Assembly: GCA_964583095.1 (NCBI GenBank)
Contig: CAZOVB010000007.1
Location: forward strand, 49,228 to 113,227
Source of the DNA: CAZOVB01 sp964583095
Lineage (GTDB): Bacteria; Planctomycetota; Phycisphaerae; SM23-33
Direction of reading: 5' to 3'
DNA length: 64,000 nucleotides
In this document: in pieces, positions 33,585-42,482 of the stretch
Numbering within the stretch: position 1 is the first letter of the stretch
How the letters are laid out: each line of letters opens with the position of its first letter
Translations under genes and position numbers: made by a program
Notes under the pieces: generated by a model
Told to the model about the DNA's origin: nothing
What the model saw: the letters and a program-made list of their open reading frames with translations, nothing else
The model's database searches: none

Positions 33585-34832
33585 CTACCCCAGAAGCAGC
33601 AGCAGGTTCAGCAGCAGGCTGCCTCCCAGTGCAATCGCCAGGGCCACCACTACCTTCATCCAGGGCGAATCTTCCCCAATGGCAGGGGCTTCCATCGTGT
33701 CATCGGACTGGCCCGACGTGGCCAGCTCAGACAGAACGTTGCTGTCGATGGTCTTGCGAGCCTGGAGCGGGGGCTGGCCTTTCTGGATGGCCTCCAGATC
33801 CAGCAACAGGTCCGAAGTCGTTCCGTATCGGTGCTCACGCTTCTTGGCCATCATGACCTCAACAACCTCCCCCAGCCCGCTGGAGAGTTTGTCGTTGATG
33901 TGGTCCGGGGGAACCAGTTCTTCCTTCAGGTGCTTGTGCATGACGGCAGTGGGCGTTTCGGCCTCAAAGGGAACCCGTCCGGTGACCATGTGGTACAACG
34001 TGGCTCCCAGGGAGTAGATGTCCGCACGGAAGTCGATGTTCAACTCGCCCCGGATCTGCTCGGGACTGATGTAATAGGGTGTACCAAAGGCGCGCCCCGC
34101 CTCCGCGCGGGCGGTTTTCTCGTCACTGACCTGCCGGGCAAGCCCCATATCGACCAGCTTGGCCATCGAGTCGCCGGTCATCATGATATTCTTGGGCTTC
34201 ACGTCGCGATGGATCAGTCCCTGGCCATGGGCATGTTCCAACGCCCGGGCGATCTGGATCACCACGCGAAGGGCCTCGTCTTCACTGAAGACCTTCCCCG
34301 AGGCCAATTCGTCATAGAGCGTATGTCCCTCGACGTACTCCATGACGAAATAGTGATAGCCTCCCGCTTCGCCCACGTCGAATGCCTGGGCAATGTTGGG
34401 ATGGTTGAGCTTGGCTGCAGCGCGACCTTCCTTGTAGAAGCGCTCCACGTACTCGGCGTTCTCGCTGAGGCGCTTGGGCAGGACCTTGATGGCCACCAGG
34501 CGGTCCAAGCTCAGCTGGCGGGCCTTGAAGGTGGTAGCCATCGCGCCGCTGCCGAGGCGACCGAGGATCTGGTAGCCGGGAATCTGCTGGCCCTTCCGGG
34601 AATCCTCGATGGTCTTCTTGATCCGACTGATCTGACTCACGGTCACCACGCCGTGATGAACCAGAACATCGGCCAGGCTCTGGCCCGAAGCATCCGGCTC
34701 GCTGCGATGCTCGAGGCACTGCTGCACTTCCTCGCTCGTCGCCAGACCGTGATCTACGACCAGTTTGCCCAGCTCGGTATCCACCGAGGGAGAAACCTTT
34801 GTCGAATCGCCATTTGATTTGTCGGAATTCAT
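33585..34832 (-). CDS. Membrane-anchored Ser/Thr protein kinase
   Basis: A 415-residue Pkn-type kinase. Residues about 18-75 resemble the N-terminal domain of PilB/GspE ATPases (LGKLVVDHGLATSEEVQQCLE, later DVLVHHGVV). The kinase domain runs from about 86 to 345 with Gly-loop GSGAMATTF, AIKVL lysine, HRDVKPKNIM catalytic loop, DMGLA in place of DFG, and GTPYYISPEQ. A C-terminal transmembrane helix (VVVALAIALGGSLLLNLLLLLG) anchors it with the kinase in the cytoplasm and almost nothing outside. All catalytic residues are kept. ATG 34832 was chosen; the frame reaches 34889 only with a TTG. It lies upstream of the STAS cassette. Confidence 0.88.
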   Translation of the reverse strand: MNSDKSNGDSTKVSPSVDTELGKLVVDHGLATSEEVQQCLEHRSEPDASGQSLADVLVHHGVVTVSQISRIKKTIEDSRKGQQIPGYQILGRLGSGAMATTFKARQLSLDRLVAIKVLPKRLSENAEYVERFYKEGRAAAKLNHPNIAQAFDVGEAGGYHYFVMEYVEGHTLYDELASGKVFSEDEALRVVIQIARALEHAHGQGLIHRDVKPKNIMMTGDSMAKLVDMGLARQVSDEKTARAEAGRAFGTPYYISPEQIRGELNIDFRADIYSLGATLYHMVTGRVPFEAETPTAVMHKHLKEELVPPDHINDKLSSGLGEVVEVMMAKKREHRYGTTSDLLLDLEAIQKGQPPLQARKTIDSNVLSELATSGQSDDTMEAPAIGEDSPWMKVVVALAIALGGSLLLNLLLLLG

Positions 34833-34953
34833 CGAGTTTCCAGCTGATTCTCTGACAGGTCCCAGGGGCCCGTCGGATGATGTGTGCAAATCGCCGAAAC
34901 CTTATCCACAAAGGTAGCCTTAGTCAAGACGCTCCCTTAAGGACGAACTGCTG

Positions 34954-35991
34954 TTATTGTACGTCATCGGAAGGCGTTTGGTTGCCAAAACCTTCCGATT
35001 CTTCCCGGTACAACCAGGCCGGCGCCAGTTCATCGCCTCCCCGGGCGTCAACCACCAGCCGCCGTCGGACCTGCCGGCACAGGGCACACTTGCTTGCGAA
35101 TCGGCCGCGGGCAAGCTCGGTACGTCCCGACGCTTCGGCCAGGCCAACAGGGCCCGACGCAGCAAGAACTCCCACAACAGGCCTGGAAGCATAGTCCGAT
35201 TCCAGTCCGGACCAGAGTTCCTCGACCGACTGCTCCTGGAGTCTGCCCAGGACGATGCCGCCGCAGGTACCGGGCATCACAAGCCCCTCGGGGTCCACAT
35301 GCACATGCTTGGAGCGCAGCAACGCTCCATGGCAGCTTTTATCGACAAATTCCGATGCACACTTGAGGGTAGCCCACTGGGCGAGTACGTCGGCGGCCCG
35401 GCCTGCCCAGCGGTCCCGCCCTTTGTTTGCGAAATCTGCCAGAAGCTCCCGGCGCTGCGGGTCCGTCAGCCGGCGGACATCCGGGGCCTCGACCAGCCAG
35501 TCCTCCCAGCGCACCTGTACCCGCTTGGGGCCCAGAATCTCAGAGGCGAGGCGGGCCAGTTTTCGCACACGGTCGATCGGGACGAACATCTGGTGGTAAG
35601 GGTCGGCCGAAATCGAGAGCTTTTCCATGCCGGCTTCGTCGAGAAGCGAAAGCCTCTGGCGGATCGTAGCATCATTTACCGCCCAGTCGCCGTTGGTCTC
35701 AATCTTCTCCAGTGGCCTGAGGCCCTGGGACCGCGCCCGGCGGCAGATTTCCGAAAGGACAGGCCAGTTGCCCATGGGCTCACCCCCGGTCAGGTGGATT
35801 CTACACCCGTGGGGGCTGGCCCGGATGAGTTGCTCCCACCAGGTCAGTGCGTTCTCGACCGACATCCAATGGCTATGGCGAGGAGAGCAGCACAGATAGC
35901 AGGAGGGACATCGGGCATTGCACCAGTAGGAGAGGATCAGGCCGGCGCGGCTCCAGTATTTGACAGGCATGGGCTCATCGCGTCTTCGCAT
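34954..35991 (-). CDS. Radical SAM protein with SPASM-like C-terminus
   Basis: A 345-residue radical SAM protein. The cluster motif is YWCNARCPSCYLCC (C-x3-C-x2-C), followed by GGEPMGNWPVLSEI and a KIETNGDWAV strand. Further cysteines in PGTCGG, and in ASKCALCRQVRRR near residue 320, suggest an auxiliary cluster as in SPASM/twitch enzymes. The substrate is unknown and no peptide precursor is visible nearby. ATG 35970 (MPVKYW) is an alternative start. The gene is divergent from sppA and lies upstream of the kinase gene by 121 nt. Confidence 0.75.
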   Translation of the reverse strand: MRRRDEPMPVKYWSRAGLILSYWCNARCPSCYLCCSPRHSHWMSVENALTWWEQLIRASPHGCRIHLTGGEPMGNWPVLSEICRRARSQGLRPLEKIETNGDWAVNDATIRQRLSLLDEAGMEKLSISADPYHQMFVPIDRVRKLARLASEILGPKRVQVRWEDWLVEAPDVRRLTDPQRRELLADFANKGRDRWAGRAADVLAQWATLKCASEFVDKSCHGALLRSKHVHVDPEGLVMPGTCGGIVLGRLQEQSVEELWSGLESDYASRPVVGVLAASGPVGLAEASGRTELARGRFASKCALCRQVRRRLVVDARGGDELAPAWLYREESEGFGNQTPSDDVQ

Positions 35992-36137
35992 GGGCCGGAT
36001 TATACCACAAGCTTCGCCGGCCGCCGCGCCGCGACCGGCCTGTGCAGCCGAGTCGGTTTATTTGCTCCCCCCCGCCAAAGACAGTACACTGAAACTCAGA
36101 TCCGGTGACTCCGAAACAAGGGAAAAGGAGACGATCC

Positions 36138-38255
36138 ATGTACCATCAATTTCTGCTGATAACGGCTCTTGCCCTGGGTGGACTCTGGTTGACCCAGGAT
36201 GACTCCACGATGCCCGATTCGAGGCAGGCCCGGGACGCATCCGCCCCTGCCCGAATTGGACTCCAAGAGGAGAAGGCTCCTGATACCCAAGGGCTGAAGG
36301 AACTCGATCCGGATCTCCCGGCCGAAGTCCGATTCACCCAGGCCGATGCCCGCCGCATCGAGCAATGGATGGCCGCCCAGGCCCGGCCGGGCGCGCAGGT
36401 TCAGGAAAAGGGGGATTCCGACCAGGAAGAAGACCCCGGAGATTCCGAAGGCAAAGGACTTTCTGCCTCCGAGGCGATCAAGCTCCTGTTGAGCACGCAA
36501 GACGATCGCGACGTTACGGAAGACCAGGCCCCGGACGACCAACCGGACGCTGAACGCAAGCCGGAATTCAACATCGCCCAGATGACTCTCAGCGGGGTCG
36601 TGCATGACTCGCCTCCAAACGTTTCTCTCTTTGGCAGTGATTCGACCCAGATGAGCCTGCGGGACTGGCTGCAACGCCTGGCCAAGGCCCGAAACGATGA
36701 AAACATCCACGCGGTGGCTCTGGAGATCGATTTTCCTCAGATGAGCTGGGCTCAGGCGTCCGAGTTGGCCGACGCCGTCAAGCGACTGGACCAGGTCAAG
36801 CCCGTCCATGCGCATCTGGTTTCGGCCCGGGCGTCGGACTACCTGGTGGCTTCGGCGGCGCGCGACGTGAGCCTCGAGCCGGCCGGGGAACTCATGCTCG
36901 TCGGTCTCGGTGCGGAACTCACCTTCCTGGGTGAGACGATGGAATGGATCGGCATCCAGCCGCAGATGATCCAGATCGGCGATTACAAGGGCGCGGCCGA
37001 GCCTGTGACCCGCAGCGAACCTTCCGAGCAACTCAAGGGCGAATACAACAAGCTTCTGGACGGTCTTTACCAACAGATGGTCGGGCAGATCGCCCGGCAG
37101 AGAGACCTGGAAGCCGCAGCGGTCCGCAAGGCAATCGACCAGGGCCCGCTGCTGGGCCAGGAAGCACTGAAACACAAGCTGGTCGATCAGCTCGTGACTC
37201 GACTGACATGGCGGGAGAAGGTCGAGAAACACCTGGATACCCAGGATGCCCTGCCAAGCTGGAAGGAAGGATTCGGCAAGAAGGAGCCTCAGGGCCTGGA
37301 TCTGTCCAACCCCTTCGAGTTGCTGGCCATGCTTACGCGAGGACCCTCCGAGCCCCGGACGAAGGACCCGACCATTGCCATTATCCACGCAGACGGCATG
37401 ATCGTCATGGGCACAAGCGGCGAGTCGATGTTTGGCGGAAAACACGTTGGCCACAAAACACTTACCGAAGCCTTCGAGCAGGTCCGCAAGGACGAGAATA
37501 TCAAGGCGGTGATCTTCCGGATCGACTCTCCGGGCGGCTCTGCCCTGGCCAGCGAGTTGATCTACCAGGCCGTGGAGGCCTGCAGCCAGAAGAAGCCCGT
37601 CATCGCTTCGGTGGGTTCGATGGCTGCCTCGGGCGGATACTACGTCGCCATGGGGGCTGACTACATCCTGGCCGATCCGGGTGCGGTTGTCGGCTCGATC
37701 GGTGTGGTGACGGGAAAGCTGGCCACGAAGGAACTGCTGGGCAAACTCAAGATGCACACCTGGGAGATCACCAGGGGAGCCAACGCGGGCCTGGGTTTCT
37801 CGCGCCCCTGGACGGCCCAGGAACTTGCCAAGGTCAAGAAACACGCCCAAAGCGTCTACGACCTGTTCATCAAGCGGGTCAAGCAAGGCCGAGGCGAGAA
37901 GATTGCCAAGCTCACGTCGGTCGCCGGTGGGAGGATCTTCACCGCCGCCCAAGGCAGGAAGTTGGGAATGATCGACGCGATGGGCGGACTGCGTGAAGCC
38001 GTGATGGTCGCCCAGGAATGGGCCGGCGTGGAACGCTCCCACTTTATCGAGCTGCCCCGGCCCAAGACGCTGGCGGACATCCTTTCCGGCTCGATGGGAA
38101 CCCGCGCGCCGCGTCCGGTCGGGCCTGAGAGTATCCTCCTCCAACGGATTCTCCAGAGCAATCCCGGGGCGGCTTATTGGCTGGATATGATGCAATTGGT
38201 GGAAACGCAGCGTTATCTGACCGCCCTGCCCTACCACTTGGAGATTCGCCGTTAA
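36138..38255 (+). CDS. sppA: Signal peptide peptidase SppA, long (67K) type
   Basis: A membrane-bound serine protease that degrades cleaved signal peptides. The 705-residue protein has an N-terminal signal/anchor (MYHQFLLITALALGGLWL), an acidic linker, and two ClpP-like halves. The catalytic Lys is in the first half (IQIGDYKGAAEP) and the nucleophile Ser in the second (SVGSMAASGGYYVAMGAD), matching the tandem SppA of E. coli. IDSPGG and SIGVVTGK are also conserved. AAGGAG lies 7 nt before ATG 36138. A longer N-terminal linker than usual. The GGCT fusion gene follows closely. Confidence 0.92.
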   Translation: MYHQFLLITALALGGLWLTQDDSTMPDSRQARDASAPARIGLQEEKAPDTQGLKELDPDLPAEVRFTQADARRIEQWMAAQARPGAQVQEKGDSDQEEDPGDSEGKGLSASEAIKLLLSTQDDRDVTEDQAPDDQPDAERKPEFNIAQMTLSGVVHDSPPNVSLFGSDSTQMSLRDWLQRLAKARNDENIHAVALEIDFPQMSWAQASELADAVKRLDQVKPVHAHLVSARASDYLVASAARDVSLEPAGELMLVGLGAELTFLGETMEWIGIQPQMIQIGDYKGAAEPVTRSEPSEQLKGEYNKLLDGLYQQMVGQIARQRDLEAAAVRKAIDQGPLLGQEALKHKLVDQLVTRLTWREKVEKHLDTQDALPSWKEGFGKKEPQGLDLSNPFELLAMLTRGPSEPRTKDPTIAIIHADGMIVMGTSGESMFGGKHVGHKTLTEAFEQVRKDENIKAVIFRIDSPGGSALASELIYQAVEACSQKKPVIASVGSMAASGGYYVAMGADYILADPGAVVGSIGVVTGKLATKELLGKLKMHTWEITRGANAGLGFSRPWTAQELAKVKKHAQSVYDLFIKRVKQGRGEKIAKLTSVAGGRIFTAAQGRKLGMIDAMGGLREAVMVAQEWAGVERSHFIELPRPKTLADILSGSMGTRAPRPVGPESILLQRILQSNPGAAYWLDMMQLVETQRYLTALPYHLEIRR

Positions 38256-38313
38256 TTCCGCAAGACAACGCCGACCCCGCAAGCCGTTTCACCTGTTCGT
38301 TTACGGCACGCTG

Positions 38314-40236
38314 ATGGATCCGTCGGTCTTTCGGGCCGTGACGGGCACCCGGCTGGTTATGCGCAAAGAGGAAGCAGACGGAGTCGAGGCCGTCTGGGCC
38401 CGGGAGGCCGTATTGGACGGCTACCGAAAGGTCAGCCCGGACAACACCTACCTCTACGCCGAACCGGACGAGCACGGGCGCATCCGGGGCCTGGTGATCG
38501 GACCCCTGCCCCCCCAGATTCTCTCCGCCCTGCGACGCTACGAAGGCGACAACTACCGCCGCAGAACCCTGAAAGTCTACACCGCCGACGACCAGGTACG
38601 AGCCGTCGTCTTCGTGGCCCATCTGGACAAGCTCAAACACGCCTTCGGCTATGAATTCCGCGACCCGCTCAAACAGGAGGTCCTCCTGGATAAGAAGATC
38701 CAGGCCGCCCTGCTGGAAACCGAACGCGAGAAGCTCCATACCACCGAACGCACCGCCCGCCGGGCCGTGGGGGAGCTGCGCGGCTCGACCATTCGCGACC
38801 TGATCCGACAGCATTTCGAGTCCGGGGGAATCAGCGACTATGCCATTCGCCATTCCATCAAGGACGACCCGCTGCGCGATTTCAACCGGATCATCGAAGA
38901 CTCCGAAGCCCGCGTACTGGCCCCCAATTACCTGTCACTGGTCATCCGACAGGTGATCTTCAACCAGTTTGAAGAGCGCATCCGCCGCGACCTGCGGTTC
39001 GAACTGGATCACCTGGGACTCAGCAAAAAATACTACGACCGGACGATCAGCTCGCTCATCGGGCTCCGCCTGCTCAACAATAACGACACCACCCTGGGCA
39101 TGGTCACCGGCGACTGCCTGACCGACCTGTCCTTCCAGACCGACCACCTTATCGACTTTGTGCGATGGTCGGTCGTGGCGGCAGATGCGCTCTATGATTC
39201 CCAGGAGGCCCGAAGGGAACTCAACTATATCCGCACGCACATGGGCTCAGGAGGGATACCCCTGGGGACCGAACTGGAGTTTTCCAACATCGGCCACGAG
39301 GTCATCCACGACCCCCGTGGCGACACGATGCGGGACTGTCAGTACGACGGGTTTCTCTATTTCAGCGATTTCGGCCTGGACGTGCTCACCTGGAAGCTCG
39401 GGGGACACGTGGACGACCACCACGACAAGGCCTCGGCCCGGCCCCGACGCGGCTTTTTCGAGGTGGCCCCGGGCAATCTTTCGCTCGAGGCCAACCTTTC
39501 CAAGCCGATCACGGACGACCCGTGGGTGCTCAACCAGTTCATTCACGAGACGCGAAAGTTCTTCGACGTCCGTCCCCACAGCGTGCACATCTCCATGCAG
39601 CTCAAAAGCCAGCAGCACAAACCGGTCACAGATCGCCTGGTCCCCCTGGCCGTGCTCAAGTGTCTCTTCGCCATGGCCGGCGAGCTCAAGCTCGGCTCGG
39701 ACGACCGATACCGCGTGACGCGACTGTCGACCAACGAAATCATCGGCTGCGCTCCGGGAGGATCGCACATTCTCTTCTCGGATATCCGAAAGAGATACTC
39801 GCGAAGCACGGCGGATCTCTACCCGGCCACAACTGGGCTACGCGAAGGCGTGTACGTCCAGCAGTTCCGCTTTTTGAGACTGCACAGTCAGATCAACTAC
39901 GAGCCGATTATCATGGCCCTGAAGGGGATTCAGATCTCGATGCTTCCCGGTTCCTTTCTGACCCCCAGCCAGTTCCTGCGTTCCCGGCGCCATCGGGAGC
40001 GTTTTCTGGACCTGCTGGAATGGGGATGCAATCCCAAGCCGATCACCGAGGAAGAGGCAGACCTGTTCCTGACACACGTGGACAAGGGACTCAAGGTCGA
40101 GAAGCGCGGAAAGCCCTCCCACAGCGAAGCCTACATCGCCTGGGCGATTTCCGAGTTGAGACAGATGCTGCGTGATTTCAACCGGCAGTTGAAAGGACAG
40201 CCCGCAGAGACCCCCGAAACCTTCCATATGAGCTAG
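38314..40236 (+). CDS. GGCT domain fused to a glutamine-synthetase-like domain (amidoligase-like)
   Basis: A protein of at least 640 residues, new in architecture to me. The N-terminus is a gamma-glutamylcyclotransferase (AIG2-like) domain: the strand HLFVYGTLMDP continues upstream of this ATG, and YEGDNYRRR (76-84) carries the expected glutamate. A helical middle spans about 110-305. The C-terminal part has GTELEF (318-323), FEVAPGNLSLE (382-392) and SVHISM (423-428), in the order and form of the glutamine synthetase fold metal/ATP motifs (ExE, EVAPG-type, HxH), as in putative amidoligases. The reaction is probably amide or peptide bond making and breaking, substrate unknown. No ATG, GTG or TTG fits the true N-terminus: CTG 38293 or coupling from sppA are candidates. 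Confidence 0.7.
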   Translation: MDPSVFRAVTGTRLVMRKEEADGVEAVWAREAVLDGYRKVSPDNTYLYAEPDEHGRIRGLVIGPLPPQILSALRRYEGDNYRRRTLKVYTADDQVRAVVFVAHLDKLKHAFGYEFRDPLKQEVLLDKKIQAALLETEREKLHTTERTARRAVGELRGSTIRDLIRQHFESGGISDYAIRHSIKDDPLRDFNRIIEDSEARVLAPNYLSLVIRQVIFNQFEERIRRDLRFELDHLGLSKKYYDRTISSLIGLRLLNNNDTTLGMVTGDCLTDLSFQTDHLIDFVRWSVVAADALYDSQEARRELNYIRTHMGSGGIPLGTELEFSNIGHEVIHDPRGDTMRDCQYDGFLYFSDFGLDVLTWKLGGHVDDHHDKASARPRRGFFEVAPGNLSLEANLSKPITDDPWVLNQFIHETRKFFDVRPHSVHISMQLKSQQHKPVTDRLVPLAVLKCLFAMAGELKLGSDDRYRVTRLSTNEIIGCAPGGSHILFSDIRKRYSRSTADLYPATTGLREGVYVQQFRFLRLHSQINYEPIIMALKGIQISMLPGSFLTPSQFLRSRRHRERFLDLLEWGCNPKPITEEEADLFLTHVDKGLKVEKRGKPSHSEAYIAWAISELRQMLRDFNRQLKGQPAETPETFHMS

Positions 40237-40436
40237 GGGGAGGGACAAGAGTTTTCGCGCCGAGCGATGGGCCGAGACTGTCGTCGTAATTGCACTGAAT
40301 CGACGATACCGGCCGCAGTGCCTGGCTGGAGAGTTTTGACAGCCCTGGTCCAGCGCTCATCCCGGGATTTCGATCAGTCGCTCCTGGCAGAACGCCCCCG
40401 GCTTGTTTGCCGTTGCGCTGCGAGGGGCAGAACCGA

Positions 40437-40757
40437 TCAGTCTCGAAGTCCGGAGATGCTTTCCAAGGCTTCTGCGGGCATCTCGCTTGTGGGATCTTCG
40501 GCGCCGGCTTGCCTGCCTGCCCGCAGATGAAGGCGACGGATTTCCATCAGAACCTGCTCGTGTCGACTGGGTGGAGCCACTTCCGAAATGCTCAGCCCGT
40601 TGGAATCGGCCCCCGCTCTTGGCCCAGCAGAGCTAAGCCCGGAAGCCCCGGCCCGAACCACCTGTGTAAGACTCCAGACGCCGGCGGTGCCCAAAATGCC
40701 AATGAGCACCAGAAGTACAGCCAAATCCGCAAGCCTATGCAATCGATTCGCTGACAT
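40437..40757 (-). CDS. Small single-pass membrane protein
   Basis: A 106-residue protein with an N-terminal helix (LADLAVLLVLIGILGTAGVWSL) and a charged tail without recognised domains. It is supported as real by a GGAG 8 nt before the ATG and by a promoter-like TTGCTG-17-TAATAT upstream. It contains one copy of the GGCAGG repeat in its coding part (LRAGRQAGA). There are no relatives I can name. The 200 nt between it and the GGCT gene hold nothing that I recognise. Confidence 0.5.
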   Translation of the reverse strand: MSANRLHRLADLAVLLVLIGILGTAGVWSLTQVVRAGASGLSSAGPRAGADSNGLSISEVAPPSRHEQVLMEIRRLHLRAGRQAGAEDPTSEMPAEALESISGLRD

Positions 40758-40798
40758 ACGCTGTGCTCCTGTAAGAGTAGGAGAAATGCTTCTATCTT

Positions 40799-40827
40799 AT
40801 ATTATCGCTCTTGGTCAGCAGCAGCAA
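40799..40827 (-). promoter_or_regulatory. Possible promoter of the small membrane protein
   Basis: On the minus strand, TTGCTG (40827-40822), a 17-nt spacer and TAATAT (40804-40799) lie in an AT-rich patch upstream of the 106-residue gene. The -35 is weak. Confidence 0.3.
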
Positions 40828-40998
40828 GAGGGGATTTCTCGAATCGCGGATTTGACGGATAAGCACAATCCCCACGCCGGGTGCAGAACGCCCCAAAAAA
40901 CGACCCCCTGGGCATGACTGCCTGCAAGATACGGATTGAAAAGGCCGTGGTGTCTCACCTCTCGGCAACAGCCTGGAAGGCGCGGCGGAAGCAACCGG

Positions 40999-42396
40999 TC
41001 ACAGGGAAATCTGCTGGCCCGGCTTGGGAGTTACAACGTTTGAGCATCCTGCTTCCGAAAGGATCTTTTCCATCGCCTGAGTCTGTTCGGGCTCTCCGTG
41101 GACGCAGAAGGCCCCTTTGAGGTTCGTTGCCAGGGGCCCAAGGCAACGAACCAGGTCGGCATGATCCGCATGGGCGCTGAAACCGTTAAGGATCTCGATC
41201 CGGCAGAGCAGGCGGTAGAACCGCCCGAATATCTTGATCTCCTCGCGACGTTCGACGATGCGTCGGCCCAGGGTATGCTGGGCCATGTACCCGACGATTA
41301 CGACGGTGTTCTTCTCGCTCTCGATGTTGTTCTTGAGATGGTGAAGGATTCGGCCGGCTTCGCACATGCCCGATGCGGAAAGAATCACGCAAGGCTCATC
41401 GAGGGAGTTGAGCCTCTTGGATTCGTTCACATCGGTGATGTACCGCACGGTTTGGCGTCCGAAGATATCCCCGTCGGACCACCAGAAGTCCCTGGCCTCG
41501 GTGTCGTAACACTCCGGATGGCGTTTGAAGACCTCCGTAGCGTTGGTGGACAGTGGAGAGTCGACAAAGATCGGCAGCGGTTCGAGCTGGCCTTCGTGAA
41601 TCGCCTTGGAAAGGTAGTAGACGACGTTCTGGGTCCGACCGACGGAAAAGGCCGGTATGATCACCTTTCCGCCCTCTGCCCGGGTTTCGTTGATGATCTT
41701 GACCAGGCGATCCTGCATGTCGGTGGGGTTGTCATGCGACCGGTTGGCATAGGTGCTCTCGGTGATCAGGTAATTCACCGGTGGCATCGGACAACTCGGG
41801 TCCCGCAGGATGGGCATCTTGAATCTACCCAGGTCACCCGTGTAGAGCAGGCGGATCGGGTCGCTGTCTTCGGACAACTCGACCAGGATGCAGGCAGAGC
41901 CCAGGATGTGCCCTGCCTCGATGAACGTCGCCGTGGCGCCGGGGGCAAATTCGAAGGGGGCATCGTAAGGCTGGGGAACCAGATGCGTCAGGGCTTCAAC
42001 GGCGTCCTCGACGTTGTAAAGAGGCTCGATGTGTTCGCTGGGATCCTTGGCCCGCTTTTCGTTCCAGAATCGGGCGTCTTCCTCCTGGATATGCCCGCTG
42101 TCGGCCAGCATGACTCTGCACAGGTCGCACGTGGCGGAGGTCGCGTGAACGGGCCCGTCGAACTTTCGCTTGACCAGCCCGGGAATGTTCCCGCTGTGGT
42201 CGATATGCGCATGCGAGAGCAGCAGGCCCCTTAGACGATCCGGACGAAGCGGGAACGTCTCGTTTCGTTTGCGGGCTTCCTGGCGGCGCCCCTGATACAG
42301 GCCGCAATCCAGCCCCCAGGCTCCGCCGGGGATGTGCAACAGGTGCATGCTGCCGGTTACCGTGTCGGCCGCTCCGAAGAACTCCAGTTTCGCCAT
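40999..42396 (-). CDS. Metallo-beta-lactamase/beta-CASP RNA-processing protein
   Basis: A 465-residue soluble protein of the beta-CASP nuclease family (CPSF73/YSH1-like, COG1236 type). The metal site is LLSHAHIDHSGN (HxHxDH), with AGHILGSA, TGDLGR and the C-terminal GFSAHADHADL as further ligands or conserved blocks. CVHGEPEQTQAM is the beta-CASP C-terminal motif. Most bacterial members are thought to be RNA endo/exonucleases, though only some have been shown to act. AGGA lies 6 nt before the ATG. It is transcribed from the same strand as, and downstream of, the dynamin-like GTPase with a gap of 86 nt. Confidence 0.85.
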   Translation of the reverse strand: MAKLEFFGAADTVTGSMHLLHIPGGAWGLDCGLYQGRRQEARKRNETFPLRPDRLRGLLLSHAHIDHSGNIPGLVKRKFDGPVHATSATCDLCRVMLADSGHIQEEDARFWNEKRAKDPSEHIEPLYNVEDAVEALTHLVPQPYDAPFEFAPGATATFIEAGHILGSACILVELSEDSDPIRLLYTGDLGRFKMPILRDPSCPMPPVNYLITESTYANRSHDNPTDMQDRLVKIINETRAEGGKVIIPAFSVGRTQNVVYYLSKAIHEGQLEPLPIFVDSPLSTNATEVFKRHPECYDTEARDFWWSDGDIFGRQTVRYITDVNESKRLNSLDEPCVILSASGMCEAGRILHHLKNNIESEKNTVVIVGYMAQHTLGRRIVERREEIKIFGRFYRLLCRIEILNGFSAHADHADLVRCLGPLATNLKGAFCVHGEPEQTQAMEKILSEAGCSNVVTPKPGQQISL

Positions 42397-42482
42397 CGAG
42401 ATTCCTTTGCTGATATCGCCGGGTCCAGGCAGGAATCTACCTTTTCAGGCCCGGTTTTCCAAGCAGATCCGCGTCGGGCTTC

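Noticed and set aside
33405..34817. Plus-strand frame opposite the Ser/Thr kinase
   Set aside because: The kinase motifs on the minus strand are complete; the plus frame shows none.
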